A stretch of DNA of 34,526 bases from JAZDHV01 sp043810355 (lineage in GTDB: Archaea; Nanobdellota; Nanobdellia; Woesearchaeales; JAGVYU01), in the NCBI GenBank assembly GCA_043810355.1, contig JBDROB010000032.1:1-34526 (forward strand), given 5' to 3'. The position numbers were made by a program, and so were the translations under genes. Under the pieces are notes generated by a model. The model was not told the DNA's origin. It did not search any database and was given only the letters and a program-made list of their open reading frames with translations. The stretch's first letter is position 1. Each line of letters starts with the position of its first letter. Positions 23,246 to 31,847 of the stretch are shown piece after piece.

Positions 23246-23392
23246 TCAAAGTCGGCAGGGACAAAGTCAATAGACTGGTGGCATGTTCGCTCTGCCGACT
23301 TTGAGCATGTTCAGAAATATACCGCCTTCCAAAAATGAATTGCGGACTATTGTCCACTAGTCATGTAGACCAGTGGTATATTTCTGACATAT
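23246..23392. ncRNA. two-hairpin structured element, copy B
   Basis: Hairpin 1 pairs TCAAAGTCGGCAG (23246-23258) with 23292-23304, a perfect 13 bp. Hairpin 2 pairs TCAGAAATATACC (23311-23323) with 23375-23387, also a perfect 13 bp. Stem sequences differ from copy A at 2924-3078, yet lengths, spacing and closing bases (TCAGAA...TTCTGACAT) match. ATAGACTGGTGG (23270-23281) is identical to 2938-2949. An inner hairpin CCACTAGTC/GACCAGTGG (23354-23376) parallels the inner CCAGTC/GACTGG of copy A. Paired change with kept structure points to an RNA under selection. The strand and function are not settled. Confidence 0.6.
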
Positions 23393-23435
23393 CAAATTTT
23401 TAGGATTCCGGAAAAAGCAAAGGTTTTTCTCAGGA

Positions 23436-23451
23436 TAGCTGAATTCAGCTA
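23436..23451. promoter_or_regulatory. 16-bp perfect palindrome upstream of gyrB
   Basis: TAGCTGAATTCAGCTA is a perfect palindrome about 35 bp before the gyrB TATA box (GTTATATAAATG near 23487). TACAG-CCC-CTGTA follows at 23453-23465. Both may bind a regulator of gyrB or form a cruciform under supercoiling. The function is inferred. Confidence 0.4.
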
Positions 23452-23543
23452 ATACAGCCCCTGTACTACCATTTTATAACCGAAAGTTATATAAATGATA
23501 TGACCTTCTTTTTTAGTAAACAAAAGGTAATTTTCTAAAAAAA

Positions 23544-25544
23544 ATGGATGAAGAAAAGCAGGAAATTAGTGGGGAAAGCAAAGAGATTTCAGGTGAGATA
23601 TCTGAGATTAATAGTGTAAATACTATTCAAAAGAGCCAAGATCAGGACAAAAGAACAGATTCTTATAGTGCAAAAGACATTAAGGTTTTAGGCGGATTAG
23701 AAGCTGTCAGAAAAAGGCCTGCAATGTATATTGGAAGCACTGGCTTGATGGGACTACATCATCTTGTATATGAGGTTGTTGACAATAGCATTGATGAAGC
23801 ATTGGCTGGGTATTGCAAATCTATCCAAGTGTTGATCAATGTTGATGGTTCAGTGACTGTCATTGATGATGGTAGAGGAATTCCAACTGATTTGCATCCC
23901 AAATTCAATGTTTCTGCTTTGCAAGTTATTATGACTAAACTTCATGCAGGAGGAAAATTTGATAAAAACTCATATAAAGTAAGTGGCGGATTGCATGGAG
24001 TTGGCATATCTGTTGTCAATGCTTTGTCAAGCAAATTAACAGTAACAGTTCATCGAGATGGGGAAAAATTTTCCCAAGAATATGAAAGAGGAAAACCTGT
24101 GAGTGAATTAAAGGTTGATGATGTTTCTGATAAAACTGGGACAACTGTCACTTTTCTACCTGACCCTGAGATTTTCCCTGAAACAGTATTTTCTTTTGAA
24201 ACACTCTCAAGCAGGCTGAGGGAACTTGCGTTCTTGAATAAAGGTGTTAGGATCAAAATAAATGATGAAAGAGAAAACAAAGGGCATGAATTCTTTTATG
24301 AAGGAGGGATAATCTCTTTTGTTGAATATCTAAACAAGAACAAGAATAAATTGCATCAAGCAATACATTTTGAAAAAGAGAAAAATGGAACAAGTGTAGA
24401 GATTGCAATCCAGTACAATGACGGCTATAATGAGAATGTCTTTTCATTTGCAAATTCAATCAACACAATTGAGGGTGGAACGCATCTTTCTGGATTCAAG
24501 ACCGCATTGACAAGGACATTGAATAATTATTGTGAGAAGATCAAACAGAATGGAAACTCAATCAAGCTAACAAGCGAGGATGTAAGAGAAGGATTGACAG
24601 CAGTGATATCCCTCAAGATAGCTAACCCTCAGTTTGAAGGGCAGACAAAGACAAAATTAGGAAATTCTGAGATAAAAGGAATTGTAGACTCAATTGTAAC
24701 TGAAAGATTATCATCTTTTTTGGCTGAAAATCCGAATGTCGCAAAGACAATTGTTGAGAAATCAATAAATGCTGCAATGGCAAGGGAGGCAGCAAGAAAG
24801 GCAAGGGACTTGACAAGAAGGAAATCAGCTCTTGAAGGAAGCTCTTTGCCAGGAAAACTAGCAGACTGCTCTGAAAAAGACCCTATGAAATCAGAAGTGT
24901 TCTTAGTTGAAGGAGATTCTGCAGGCGGGTCGGCAAAACAAGGAAGAAACAGGGAGTTTCAGGCAATCTTGCCATTAAAAGGAAAGATATTGAATGTCGA
25001 GAAGTCTAGATTGAATAAAATATTGAGCTCAAATGAGATTGTTACAATCGTGACAGCACTAGGCACAAGCATTGGAGAGGATTTTGACATTTCTAAATTA
25101 AGGTATCATAAGATAATAATCATGACAGATTCAGATGTTGATGGAAGCCATATCACAACACTGATATTGACATTTTTCTATAGGTATTTACAACCATTAG
25201 TTGACAAGGGTCATGTATATATTGCACAGGCTCCTCTCTATAAGATCAAAAAAGGAAAGAGCATTGAGTATGCATATAATGAGAAAGAGAAAGATGCGAT
25301 TATGGCTAAAATAGGAAATGATTCTAATATAAATATTCAAAGGTACAAAGGTTTGGGAGAGATGAATCCAAGCCAGCTCTGGGAAACTACAATGGATCCG
25401 GGTAAAAGGATACTTAAATTAGTTACTGTTGAAGATGCAGTTGCTGCAGATGAAGTATTTACTCTGCTGATGGGTGATGAGGTTGCTCCAAGAAGAGATT
25501 TTATCATGGAGAATGCAAAGTTGGTCAAGAATTTGGATGTTTGA
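23544..25544 (+). CDS. gyrB: DNA gyrase subunit B
   Basis: This 666-residue type IIA topoisomerase subunit supplies ATP hydrolysis for negative supercoiling. After a charged N-terminal extension of about 45 residues come the GHKL ATPase motifs DNSIDEALAGYC, DDGRGIP and GGLHGVGISVVNALS. The transducer domain follows with QTKTKLG, then the TOPRIM motifs EGDSAGGSAKQGR and DSDVDGSHI and the tail RYKGLGEMNPSQLWETTMDP. The sequence is bacterial in type, as in other archaea that gained gyrase. gyrA is not adjacent; bacteria and many archaea often keep the two together. A leader of about 30 nt separates the TATA-defined start from the ATG. Confidence 0.95.
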   Translation: MDEEKQEISGESKEISGEISEINSVNTIQKSQDQDKRTDSYSAKDIKVLGGLEAVRKRPAMYIGSTGLMGLHHLVYEVVDNSIDEALAGYCKSIQVLINVDGSVTVIDDGRGIPTDLHPKFNVSALQVIMTKLHAGGKFDKNSYKVSGGLHGVGISVVNALSSKLTVTVHRDGEKFSQEYERGKPVSELKVDDVSDKTGTTVTFLPDPEIFPETVFSFETLSSRLRELAFLNKGVRIKINDERENKGHEFFYEGGIISFVEYLNKNKNKLHQAIHFEKEKNGTSVEIAIQYNDGYNENVFSFANSINTIEGGTHLSGFKTALTRTLNNYCEKIKQNGNSIKLTSEDVREGLTAVISLKIANPQFEGQTKTKLGNSEIKGIVDSIVTERLSSFLAENPNVAKTIVEKSINAAMAREAARKARDLTRRKSALEGSSLPGKLADCSEKDPMKSEVFLVEGDSAGGSAKQGRNREFQAILPLKGKILNVEKSRLNKILSSNEIVTIVTALGTSIGEDFDISKLRYHKIIIMTDSDVDGSHITTLILTFFYRYLQPLVDKGHVYIAQAPLYKIKKGKSIEYAYNEKEKDAIMAKIGNDSNINIQRYKGLGEMNPSQLWETTMDPGKRILKLVTVEDAVAADEVFTLLMGDEVAPRRDFIMENAKLVKNLDV

Positions 25545-25633
25545 GTACATAATATAAATTTTGTATAATATTAAAACTTTATTAATAATCAAACCGTTAG
25601 TTTTATAAATCCCCTACTATCTCCAATATCATA

Positions 25634-26416
25634 ATGGCAAGATCAGCTAAAATAGTCACAAAGATAAAGAAGAAGAGATGGGTACAGTTATTTGCCCCAA
25701 AATCCATGAATAATACATTCTTAGGGGAATCTTTTACAGATGATCCTCAAAATCTATTAAATAGGTCACTGAAAATCAATCTAATGACCATAACAAATGA
25801 CATGAAAAAACAGAACACAACTATCAAATTTCGTATTGATAATGTCAGTGGAGAGAAGGCAAGCACAGAGTTCTTAGGATATGAGATTGTACCCTCTGCT
25901 ATAAGAAGATTGATAAGAAGAGGAAAAGATCGGGTTGACTATACATTATTCTTCAAGACAAAAGACAATAAGAATCTAAAGATCAATATAATTATAATAA
26001 CAAGAGCAAATACTTACAAATCTGTAAGGACAACAGCAAGACAAAAAATAAACCTTCTTTTAGGAAGGAGAGTGACAGCATCAAATCTAGATGATTTTGT
26101 AAAAGATGTCATAGATCATAAAGTGCAGGAAAACCTTGTAAGAAGCCTAAAAACTGTTTATCCTATGAAATTATGTGAGATAAGGTCAATCTCAATTGTA
26201 AGAGATAGGCATGAAGCTCTTGAGAAAAAGAAAGAAGTGAAATTGGATGTAAAACCTGAGGAAGAGAATGAATCAATTGAAATGAATGAACAGAAAGCTG
26301 ATAATAAAGAGATTAAGAAAGAAATAAATAAAGAGAAAAAGGAATCTAAGGAAAAAGTGAAAGAACATAAAGAAATCAAGGAAGAGAAAAAGGAAGCTCA
26401 AGAAATAACTGAGTAA
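25634..26416 (+). CDS. rps3ae: 30S ribosomal protein eS1 (S3Ae)
   Basis: This 260-residue protein matches archaeal/eukaryotic eS1, located at the mRNA exit of the small subunit. It has the N-terminal WVQLFAPKSMNNTFLGESFTDDPQNLLNR, the central SAIRRLIRRGKDRVDYTLFFKTKDNK and KSVRTTARQKINLLL. The last 60 residues (after VRDRHEALEKK) are a Lys/Glu-only tail much longer than usual, likely disordered or a charged helix. TTTTATAAAT at about 25600-25609 is the TATA box for a leaderless message. Confidence 0.93.
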   Translation: MARSAKIVTKIKKKRWVQLFAPKSMNNTFLGESFTDDPQNLLNRSLKINLMTITNDMKKQNTTIKFRIDNVSGEKASTEFLGYEIVPSAIRRLIRRGKDRVDYTLFFKTKDNKNLKINIIIITRANTYKSVRTTARQKINLLLGRRVTASNLDDFVKDVIDHKVQENLVRSLKTVYPMKLCEIRSISIVRDRHEALEKKKEVKLDVKPEEENESIEMNEQKADNKEIKKEINKEKKESKEKVKEHKEIKEEKKEAQEITE

Positions 26417-26467
26417 TTATTTCTATTTATCCGACACATTTATTAAATACAAAATATTTTTTCTATT

Positions 26468-27076
26468 ATGGTTGTTAATAATATGAAAGAGATAGCCAGA
26501 GGAGCTGAGGCAGTGATCTTTCTAGATAAAGGTAAAGTTGTGAAAAAAAGGATAAAGAAAGGCTATAGGATAGATGAGATTGACAGAAAGCTTAGAAGCT
26601 TTAGGACTCGTAGGGAAGCTAAGATAATGCAGAAACTGAGCAAACTTGATTTTTGTGTTCCTTCAGATGTTTATACAGATGGTGAAGAAATTATTTCTAT
26701 GGATTTTATTGATGGGAAAAAGCTTAGAGATTTGCTCAATTCCCAGAATTACAAGGAATTATGTTTAGAGTTAGGAATGAAGATCAGGAAATTGCATGAT
26801 ATCCATATCATCCATGGAGATCTGACAACATCGAATTTTATCTTTAACAAGAAAGACAAGAAAATCTACTTTATTGATTTTGGATTGAGTTTTTATTCCC
26901 ATAAGGTTGAAGATAAGGCAGTTGATCTTCATCTATTGCGTCAGGCACTTGATTCAAAACATTATCAATTTTGTGAAGATGCAATGAAACAAGTTCTTAA
27001 AGGGTATAATGATCCAGAAGTTGCTGCAAGGCTGGAGCAGGTTGAATTGAGAGGAAGGAATAAAGGGAAAGGATGA
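26468..27076 (+). CDS. bud32: Bud32 (PRPK) kinase/ATPase of the KEOPS complex
   Basis: This 202-residue minimal kinase has GAEAVIF (nucleotide loop), VKKRIKKGYR, DFIDGKKLRDLL, catalytic IHGDLTTSNFIF and the DFG-type IDFGLSF. Lacking the usual C-lobe helices, it is the small Bud32 type that works with Kae1 in tRNA t6A formation. In many archaea it is fused to or next to kae1; here kae1 is absent from the window. Translation probably begins at the ATG of 26468, but an ATG five codons on (26483) is possible. TTTATTAAATAC near 26440-26451 is the probable TATA box. Confidence 0.9.
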   Translation: MVVNNMKEIARGAEAVIFLDKGKVVKKRIKKGYRIDEIDRKLRSFRTRREAKIMQKLSKLDFCVPSDVYTDGEEIISMDFIDGKKLRDLLNSQNYKELCLELGMKIRKLHDIHIIHGDLTTSNFIFNKKDKKIYFIDFGLSFYSHKVEDKAVDLHLLRQALDSKHYQFCEDAMKQVLKGYNDPEVAARLEQVELRGRNKGKG

Positions 27077-27260
27077 TTTGACAATAGAAATAAAGAATTG
27101 TTATAAAAAAAATAAATCCCCCCAAGGACTTAATATTACCATATTTCTTTATGATTTATAAATTTTATGAATGTTCTGATATAAAATTGTCCTAGAGAGA
27201 GGACGAAAACAGATAATTTTGATAATAAAGTTTTTAATATCAAATTAAACTCTGATAATA

Positions 27261-28361
27261 ATGAAAGTAAGCACATTTAATCTTGATTTTTCCAGAGGAC
27301 ATGGGATTGCAACCACAATTGCAAACATTTTAAGAAAAGTTCATGAGCAAAGGCCTGATATTTCTCTTGAGGTGTTATGCCAGCAACAAAACGGATTAGT
27401 TGAAGATGGGTTTCCAAATGATATCCCAATTCATCTGCTTGGACAAAAAAAGATAGCAGGAAAACATTTTCTTGGATTTCTTAAGGATATGTTAGAATAT
27501 ACCCCTTCTGAAGGTGAGATCATGCATACTCATTATCAGCCTTATTCTTTTGGACTTATACCAAAAAAAGGAAAACGTATTTCAACATGGTATGGCAATA
27601 ATTTCAAATGCTGGGATGATCCTTGTTTTGGACCTTGGAGAAATAGAGTAAGAAGAGTTGCATTAATGGGATCAAGCACACATTCACAAAGATTTTTAGA
27701 CCATATTGTAACTATTTCAGATTATTTATGCAATAAGCTTGTAAAAAAATATCATATTCCAGGAGAAATGGTAACAAGAATCCACTTAGGAGTTGATGTT
27801 TCCCAATTTCAGGCATCAGACCAAGATGATGGATATATGCTCTTTGTTGGAAGGCATGTAGGTTATAAGAATATAAAAATGCTTATTGATTTGTCAAAAG
27901 CCATGGATAATTATCCACTTGTCTGCATAGGAGATGGTGATGAAAAAGAGGAATTTGAAGATTATGCAAGGAAAATGGAAGTCCCGGCAATATTTACTGG
28001 AAAGATTCCTCTTGCTAAACTAATAATTTATTATCAAAAATGCTCTTTTTATGTGACTGCTTCAAAATGGGAAGGGTTTGGTCTGCCTCTGATTGAGGCT
28101 GGAGCATGTGGAAAGCCGGTAATTGCTCCAAATCACACAGGACATAAAGAAATAATTAGAGATTGGGGAAATAACAATAATCCAACTGGCTTATTATATA
28201 ATAATTTTGAAGAAATGGGATTATCTGCCTTAGCTTTGATTAATAGTTCTAGAATGAGAGAAGATTTAGGCAAAGCAGCCAGACAGCATGTTGTTGAGAA
28301 ATTTAATTTAGACAGGGTTGCGAGAGAATATGTTGAAGTATATGAAAGTTTAATGGATTAA
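27261..28361 (+). CDS. glycosyltransferase, GT4-like (GT-B fold)
   Basis: This 366-residue protein shows the GT-B plan. The N-terminal acceptor half has GHGIATTIANILRKV and HTHYQPYSFG. Then come IPGEMVTRIHLGVDVSQF, MLFVGRHVGYKNIKMLIDL, LVCIGDGDEKEEF, and the nucleotide-sugar motif SKWEGFGLPLIEAGACGKPVIAPN (E-x7-E). No membrane segment is seen, so it is cytosolic. The sugar and acceptor cannot be read; cell-surface glycan or lipid glycosylation is likely. It is a lone gene between bud32 and hisS, with its own promoter in a 184-bp gap (TTTTTAATA near 27232). Confidence 0.85.
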   Translation: MKVSTFNLDFSRGHGIATTIANILRKVHEQRPDISLEVLCQQQNGLVEDGFPNDIPIHLLGQKKIAGKHFLGFLKDMLEYTPSEGEIMHTHYQPYSFGLIPKKGKRISTWYGNNFKCWDDPCFGPWRNRVRRVALMGSSTHSQRFLDHIVTISDYLCNKLVKKYHIPGEMVTRIHLGVDVSQFQASDQDDGYMLFVGRHVGYKNIKMLIDLSKAMDNYPLVCIGDGDEKEEFEDYARKMEVPAIFTGKIPLAKLIIYYQKCSFYVTASKWEGFGLPLIEAGACGKPVIAPNHTGHKEIIRDWGNNNNPTGLLYNNFEEMGLSALALINSSRMREDLGKAARQHVVEKFNLDRVAREYVEVYESLMD

Positions 28362-28416
28362 ATCTTCTTGTTTTTTAAAAAAGTTTATATAATCATTAAG
28401 TGTAGCTATCTCTATC

Positions 28417-29656
28417 ATGAAATTCAAGAATCCGAAAGGCACAAAGGATTATTTTGAAAAAGATATGGCAATTCAAAGAAAAGTCTTTGAGTCACTTAGG
28501 GACACTGCTCTTAAATTTGGATTCAAAGAAGTGGAGCCTCCTGTTGTTGAGTCATTTGAACTATTGGCTGCAAAGCAGGGTGAGGAGATCAAAAGTCAAA
28601 TATTCACTTTAGAAAAAAAAAGGGGATGAAAGACTTTCATTAAGAGCTGAATTCACACCATCACTAGCAAGAATGTTTATTGATGAGCAGAAAAAGATAC
28701 CAAAACCAGTGAAATGGTTCACAATAAACAGGGTCTGGAGATATGAGAGGCCGCAGTCAGGAAGAGACAGGGAGTTTTTCCAGTTCAATTGTGAATTATT
28801 GGGATCAGACAAGCCTGAAGCAGATGCTGAAATCATCTCTGTCGTGATTGAATCACTAAGATCATTAGGATTGAATGAGAACCAGTTTGTTCTGAAAATC
28901 AATAACAGAAAACTATTACAGGGAATAGTTGAGAATTTCTCTAAAAAAGTTGATGATGTCATCAGAGTGATTGATAAAAGGGCTAAAGTGGATGAAAAAG
29001 ATTTCTTAGAGATGCTCAAGGAAGAGGGTGTGAAGAATCCAAAGGAATTGGTAAAGATCCTTGATCTTAAAGACATAAAAAAACTCAAGAAACTTAATCT
29101 GAATGATAAGATGAATAAAGGAGCTGAAGAATTATCAAATGTTCTAGGTCTTCTTGATTATAAATGTGTAGAACTGAGCCTGTCAACTGCAAGAGGATTG
29201 GCATATTACACAGGAACAGTCTTTGAAGTGTTTGACAAAGGCGGAAAATTAAGATCAATTGCAGGTGGCGGAAGATATGACAATATGATTGAACAGTTTG
29301 GCGGTGAGAGTAGTCCTGCTACTGGATTTGGGATGGGATACTCAACTTTGTTGCAGCTGTTAGAGATGTACAAGCTAGTTCCTGAAATTGATATAGGTCC
29401 AGATTATTATATAGCAATTGTAAATGAGGATTGTGTAAAGGATGCAGTAAATATTGCTAATAAATTAAGAGAGAATAATTCTGTTGAGATTGACCTGATG
29501 AGAAGAAAATTAGGAAAACAATTCTCTTATGCTGACTCGATTGGAGCTAAGAAAGTAGTTGTAGTTGGTCCAGATGAAATCAAAGAAGGAAAAGTCAAGG
29601 TAAAAGATATGGATTCTGGAAAAGAGAAAAAGGTTGAGATTTCTGAGTTGAAATGA
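28417..29656 (+). CDS. hisS: histidyl-tRNA synthetase, split by a +1 nt shift at A9
   Basis: The two halves make one class II HisRS of about 412 residues. The first frame (28417-28629) carries KGTKDYFEKDMAIQRKV and ends ...FTLEKKRG. The second reads from the A run: ...GDERLSLRAEFTPSLARMFIDEQKK, motif 2 RVWRYERPQSGRDREFFQFNCE, AGGGRYDNMIEQFGG and an anticodon-binding domain. At 28612-28624 the DNA is GAAAAAAAAAGGG, with nine A. Eight would restore LEKKGDERLSLR exactly. Downstream sequence is intact with no other stops, so recent loss, a homopolymer sequencing error, or slippage at A9 are all possible. Being an essential enzyme, it is most likely functional. The TATA box TTTATATAATC is near 28384-28394. 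Confidence 0.85.
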
Positions 29657-29771
29657 TTTTTTTTAAGATGATATTTCATTATAAAAATTAAGTATTATAT
29701 CTTTACAAAACCGTATTTTGATATTTAAATGAACCCTAATATTTATAAATGCTAATTGATTTTCGTCAATA

Positions 29772-30836
29772 ATGGGGCAACGACCTTTTTTTGAGAGTGG
29801 ACCATCTGGAGATAGATGGGGTTTTTCTGGGGAAAGAGATATTAGAGACAGGGTTTTAGAAGATCCAGGAGTAGATTGTGATTTTAGGCCTAGAAGATAT
29901 GACAGATTTGATGATATTGATAATCTAGCTTCACTAGTCAGATATGCAGTGTATGAGGCAATTCCGAGGAGATTTCCAGGGGAAAATCCAAGTGTAACCA
30001 TTCTTGCAAATGGGTATAATGATGAATTCTCACCTTATTTTGGATATGTTACAGAGAGCAGGTCAGGAGACAATATAAAAAGAGCAAGAGAAGACTTGTT
30101 AAGATCAAGATTGATACATGGTGATTTCCTTGAAGGAGAAAGGCTCAATGTTAAAGTGGTAAGATTGTCATGTGATGATTGTCCTGAAGGCCCTTATCAT
30201 TTGGTTGCAACTGATGAAAAAGTTGGTCTTCCAGGTGAAAGACCTTATGATATGACTGCTGAAACAGCTCATTCTATTGTTGAAGATTATAATATTTATT
30301 GCGCACAAGTAAAGTATAAGACTGATAGGGGCAATCTTTTAGTTAGAGTATACCCTCCTGGTAAGAACGGGAGTAGAAACGGATATCTGAACCTGACAAA
30401 TGATCAACGCACTAATCAAAGATTTGCTGAATGGATAATATCAAAGGAATTATCAGGATATGATGGTGGTGATCCTTTATTATCACCTGGTGACAAGGTC
30501 TTGGTGAGGAAGTTACATGATACTGGGAAAACATTATTCTTTGAGCCTGTTGTAAACTTTCTTGATAGTGATCATGCTGTTTCTCCTGTTGATGGCCATG
30601 AATTTAGGACAAGAGTAAAAGGCAGGGAAATATATGATCTTATATTATTCCCTTCAAAGAAATCAGACAGAGGTGCTGTCGCGTATGTCCCTAGACCTGC
30701 AGGAGATGGAAAGAGTTTTTTCTATAAGCAAGTAGTTCTGAGAGGAGCAGGTTTTAGGGTTGGGACAATTGTTAGGCAGGCTCATATACAAAATGATCTT
30801 GGAAAAATATATAAGGCAAAAGTTGTGGTTGAATAG
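29772..30836 (+). CDS. hypothetical soluble protein (354 aa)
   Basis: I do not recognise this protein. It is soluble and rich in Asp, Arg and Gly, with an acidic N-terminus (DIRDRVLEDPGVDCDF). The middle has CDDCPEGPYHLVATDEKVG, containing a C-x2-C pair, and the C-terminal half is beta-rich (KYKTDRGNLLVRVYPPG, SPGDKVLVRKLHDTGKTLFFEPVV). There is no signal peptide or membrane span. ATTTATAAAT at 29741-29750 lies 22-30 bp before the ATG, fixing a leaderless start. It stands alone between hisS and a convergent regulator. Confidence 0.75.
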   Translation: MGQRPFFESGPSGDRWGFSGERDIRDRVLEDPGVDCDFRPRRYDRFDDIDNLASLVRYAVYEAIPRRFPGENPSVTILANGYNDEFSPYFGYVTESRSGDNIKRAREDLLRSRLIHGDFLEGERLNVKVVRLSCDDCPEGPYHLVATDEKVGLPGERPYDMTAETAHSIVEDYNIYCAQVKYKTDRGNLLVRVYPPGKNGSRNGYLNLTNDQRTNQRFAEWIISKELSGYDGGDPLLSPGDKVLVRKLHDTGKTLFFEPVVNFLDSDHAVSPVDGHEFRTRVKGREIYDLILFPSKKSDRGAVAYVPRPAGDGKSFFYKQVVLRGAGFRVGTIVRQAHIQNDLGKIYKAKVVVE

Positions 30837-30881
30837 ATTATAGTTAGAATAATAAGTAAAGAATAAGTAAAGAAAAAAAAA

Positions 30882-31514
30882 TCATTCCACATAGCCCTTC
30901 AAGAGCATTCTTCCTAGAAAAGTCAATGAGACTTTTGTCCTGCCTTTGCTTTCGACTGTCTCGACAAGATCCATTGTCTTAAGCCCTTCTGATTTTAATG
31001 TCCCATTTATATGGTATGAGATCAAGGGAAGGGACATCTTTGTCTTTTTGCTAAGATCCTCTAGGCTTGAGCATAATTCCTTGCAATTGTATATTGTCTT
31101 CAAGAGCCCCATCTTCTTGTCACTAAGCATCTTATAATAAGAGAATTTCAATACAGGCAGCATCATTACGTGATCTCCATCAATACCCACTGCCTTCAAC
31201 CCATTTACAAATGCAGCTGAAGTCGCAGCACATCTTGATTCCCTGTCTCCTGATGAGACTAGAACAATAAGTTCTCCCTGTTCAACCTTTCTTATCAATG
31301 CAACTTCTCTAAAAATCTCTTCCCATATATGTCCTTTGACATTGATAACTTTTGTAGGTATCTTGAATTTCTCAAGACCTTCCTTGGCTTCATGGGCTTC
31401 ATTGCTCCTGTTTTCAGGTGCAATAAGAATAACCTTCTCAGTAGGAAACTCCCTGATAGCTACATAAATATCCTGCATATAATCTCCGACTGGAGCAATT
31501 ATTGTTTTTTTCAT
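30882..31514 (-). CDS. CARF-like/HTH regulator (Csa3 or HFX_2341-like)
   Basis: This 210-residue protein has an N-terminal Rossmann-like domain (IIAPVGDYMQDIYVAIREFPTEKVILIAPENRS...ELIVLVSSGDRESRCAATSAAFVNGLKAVGI), as in CARF-type ligand domains. A C-terminal winged helix follows (about 140-205, LSKKTKMSLPLISYHINGTLKSEGLKTMDLVETVESKGRTKVSLTFLG). This is the Csa3/HFX_2341 plan. There is no CRISPR array or cas gene here, so a CRISPR role is not claimed. The ATG at 31514 is chosen over a GTG at 31523 because GGTGAT (31519-31524) is a Shine-Dalgarno site four bases before it. A folded leader precedes the gene. Confidence 0.7.
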   Translation of the reverse strand: MKKTIIAPVGDYMQDIYVAIREFPTEKVILIAPENRSNEAHEAKEGLEKFKIPTKVINVKGHIWEEIFREVALIRKVEQGELIVLVSSGDRESRCAATSAAFVNGLKAVGIDGDHVMMLPVLKFSYYKMLSDKKMGLLKTIYNCKELCSSLEDLSKKTKMSLPLISYHINGTLKSEGLKTMDLVETVESKGRTKVSLTFLGRMLLKGYVE

Positions 31515-31527
31515 TTCGATCACCTTA

Positions 31528-31546
31528 CAAAAATTTTTAATTTTTG
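31528..31546 (-). promoter_or_regulatory. hairpin beside the ribosome site of the regulator gene
   Basis: CAAAAATT and AATTTTTG form an 8-bp A/T stem around three bases, ending 3 nt before the GGTGAT ribosome site on the minus strand. It could block or expose that site together with the upstream folded leader. Confidence 0.35.
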
Positions 31547-31548
31547 AA

Positions 31549-31635
31549 GATGCTTAGAAATCTAAGATACATAAAAATCAAAGATTTTCTGTATCCCTTA
31601 GAAATTCGAAGAATCTCAAAGTGATTTCTAGCATC
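31549..31635 (-). promoter_or_regulatory. cloverleaf-like 5' leader of the CARF-like regulator
   Basis: An outer stem of 13 bp with one bulge joins GATGCTTAGAAATC (31549-31562) to GATTTCTAGCATC (31623-31635). Inside are a hairpin TAAGATACA/TGTATCCCTTA (31563-31571 with 31590-31600) enclosing AAAATC/GATTTT, and a hairpin GAAATTC-GAA-GAATCTC (31601-31617). The stretch lies between TATA-like A/T sequence near 31643-31662 and the start codon on the minus strand, so it should be in the 5' UTR. A riboswitch-like or protein-binding leader is inferred. No known family is recognised. Confidence 0.45.
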
Positions 31636-31760
31636 TGTTTATCCTTTAAAATATGTTTTAATTATTAAAGATAATCTTTGATACTTTAAATACTTTTCTT
31701 TAAGGGTTAAACATGATGTTTAATACATAAAGCTAATGTAATTATAAGGCTCGAGCTGCT

Positions 31761-31770
31761 ATATATTAAG
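31761..31770 (+). promoter_or_regulatory. TATA box upstream of the micro-ORF
   Basis: CTATATATTAAG around 31759-31770 is a good archaeal TATA match. It predicts a start near 31787-31790, about 20 nt before the micro-ORF ATG. Confidence 0.4.
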
Positions 31771-31809
31771 ATTATTCAATAATAATAGAAAATTAGTGAG
31801 GTGGAGAAA

Positions 31810-31836
31810 ATGGATGGCGACAGATGCGGATGTTAG
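31810..31836 (+). CDS. 8-codon micro-ORF MDGDRCGC
   Basis: ATG to TAG encodes MDGDRCGC. A strong Shine-Dalgarno GAGGTGGAG sits just before it (GAGGTG, 6-base spacing to the ATG), and a TATA box lies about 45 bp upstream. Four T tracts (about 31848-31855, 31861-31867, 31870-31877, 31890-31898) follow, so transcription may stop before glutaredoxin at 32010. Two Cys of eight residues in front of a thiol-redox gene suggest a leader peptide sensing cysteine, or a tiny metal/redox peptide. Both are inference. Without the ribosome site I would have dismissed it. Confidence 0.4.
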   Translation: MDGDRCGC

Positions 31837-31847
31837 GAAAAATTTAA

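Noticed and set aside
30882..31514. Evidence for a CRISPR-Cas system from the Csa3-like regulator
   Set aside because: No repeat-spacer array, cas gene or nuclease was found in the window. CARF-HTH proteins occur outside CRISPR loci.
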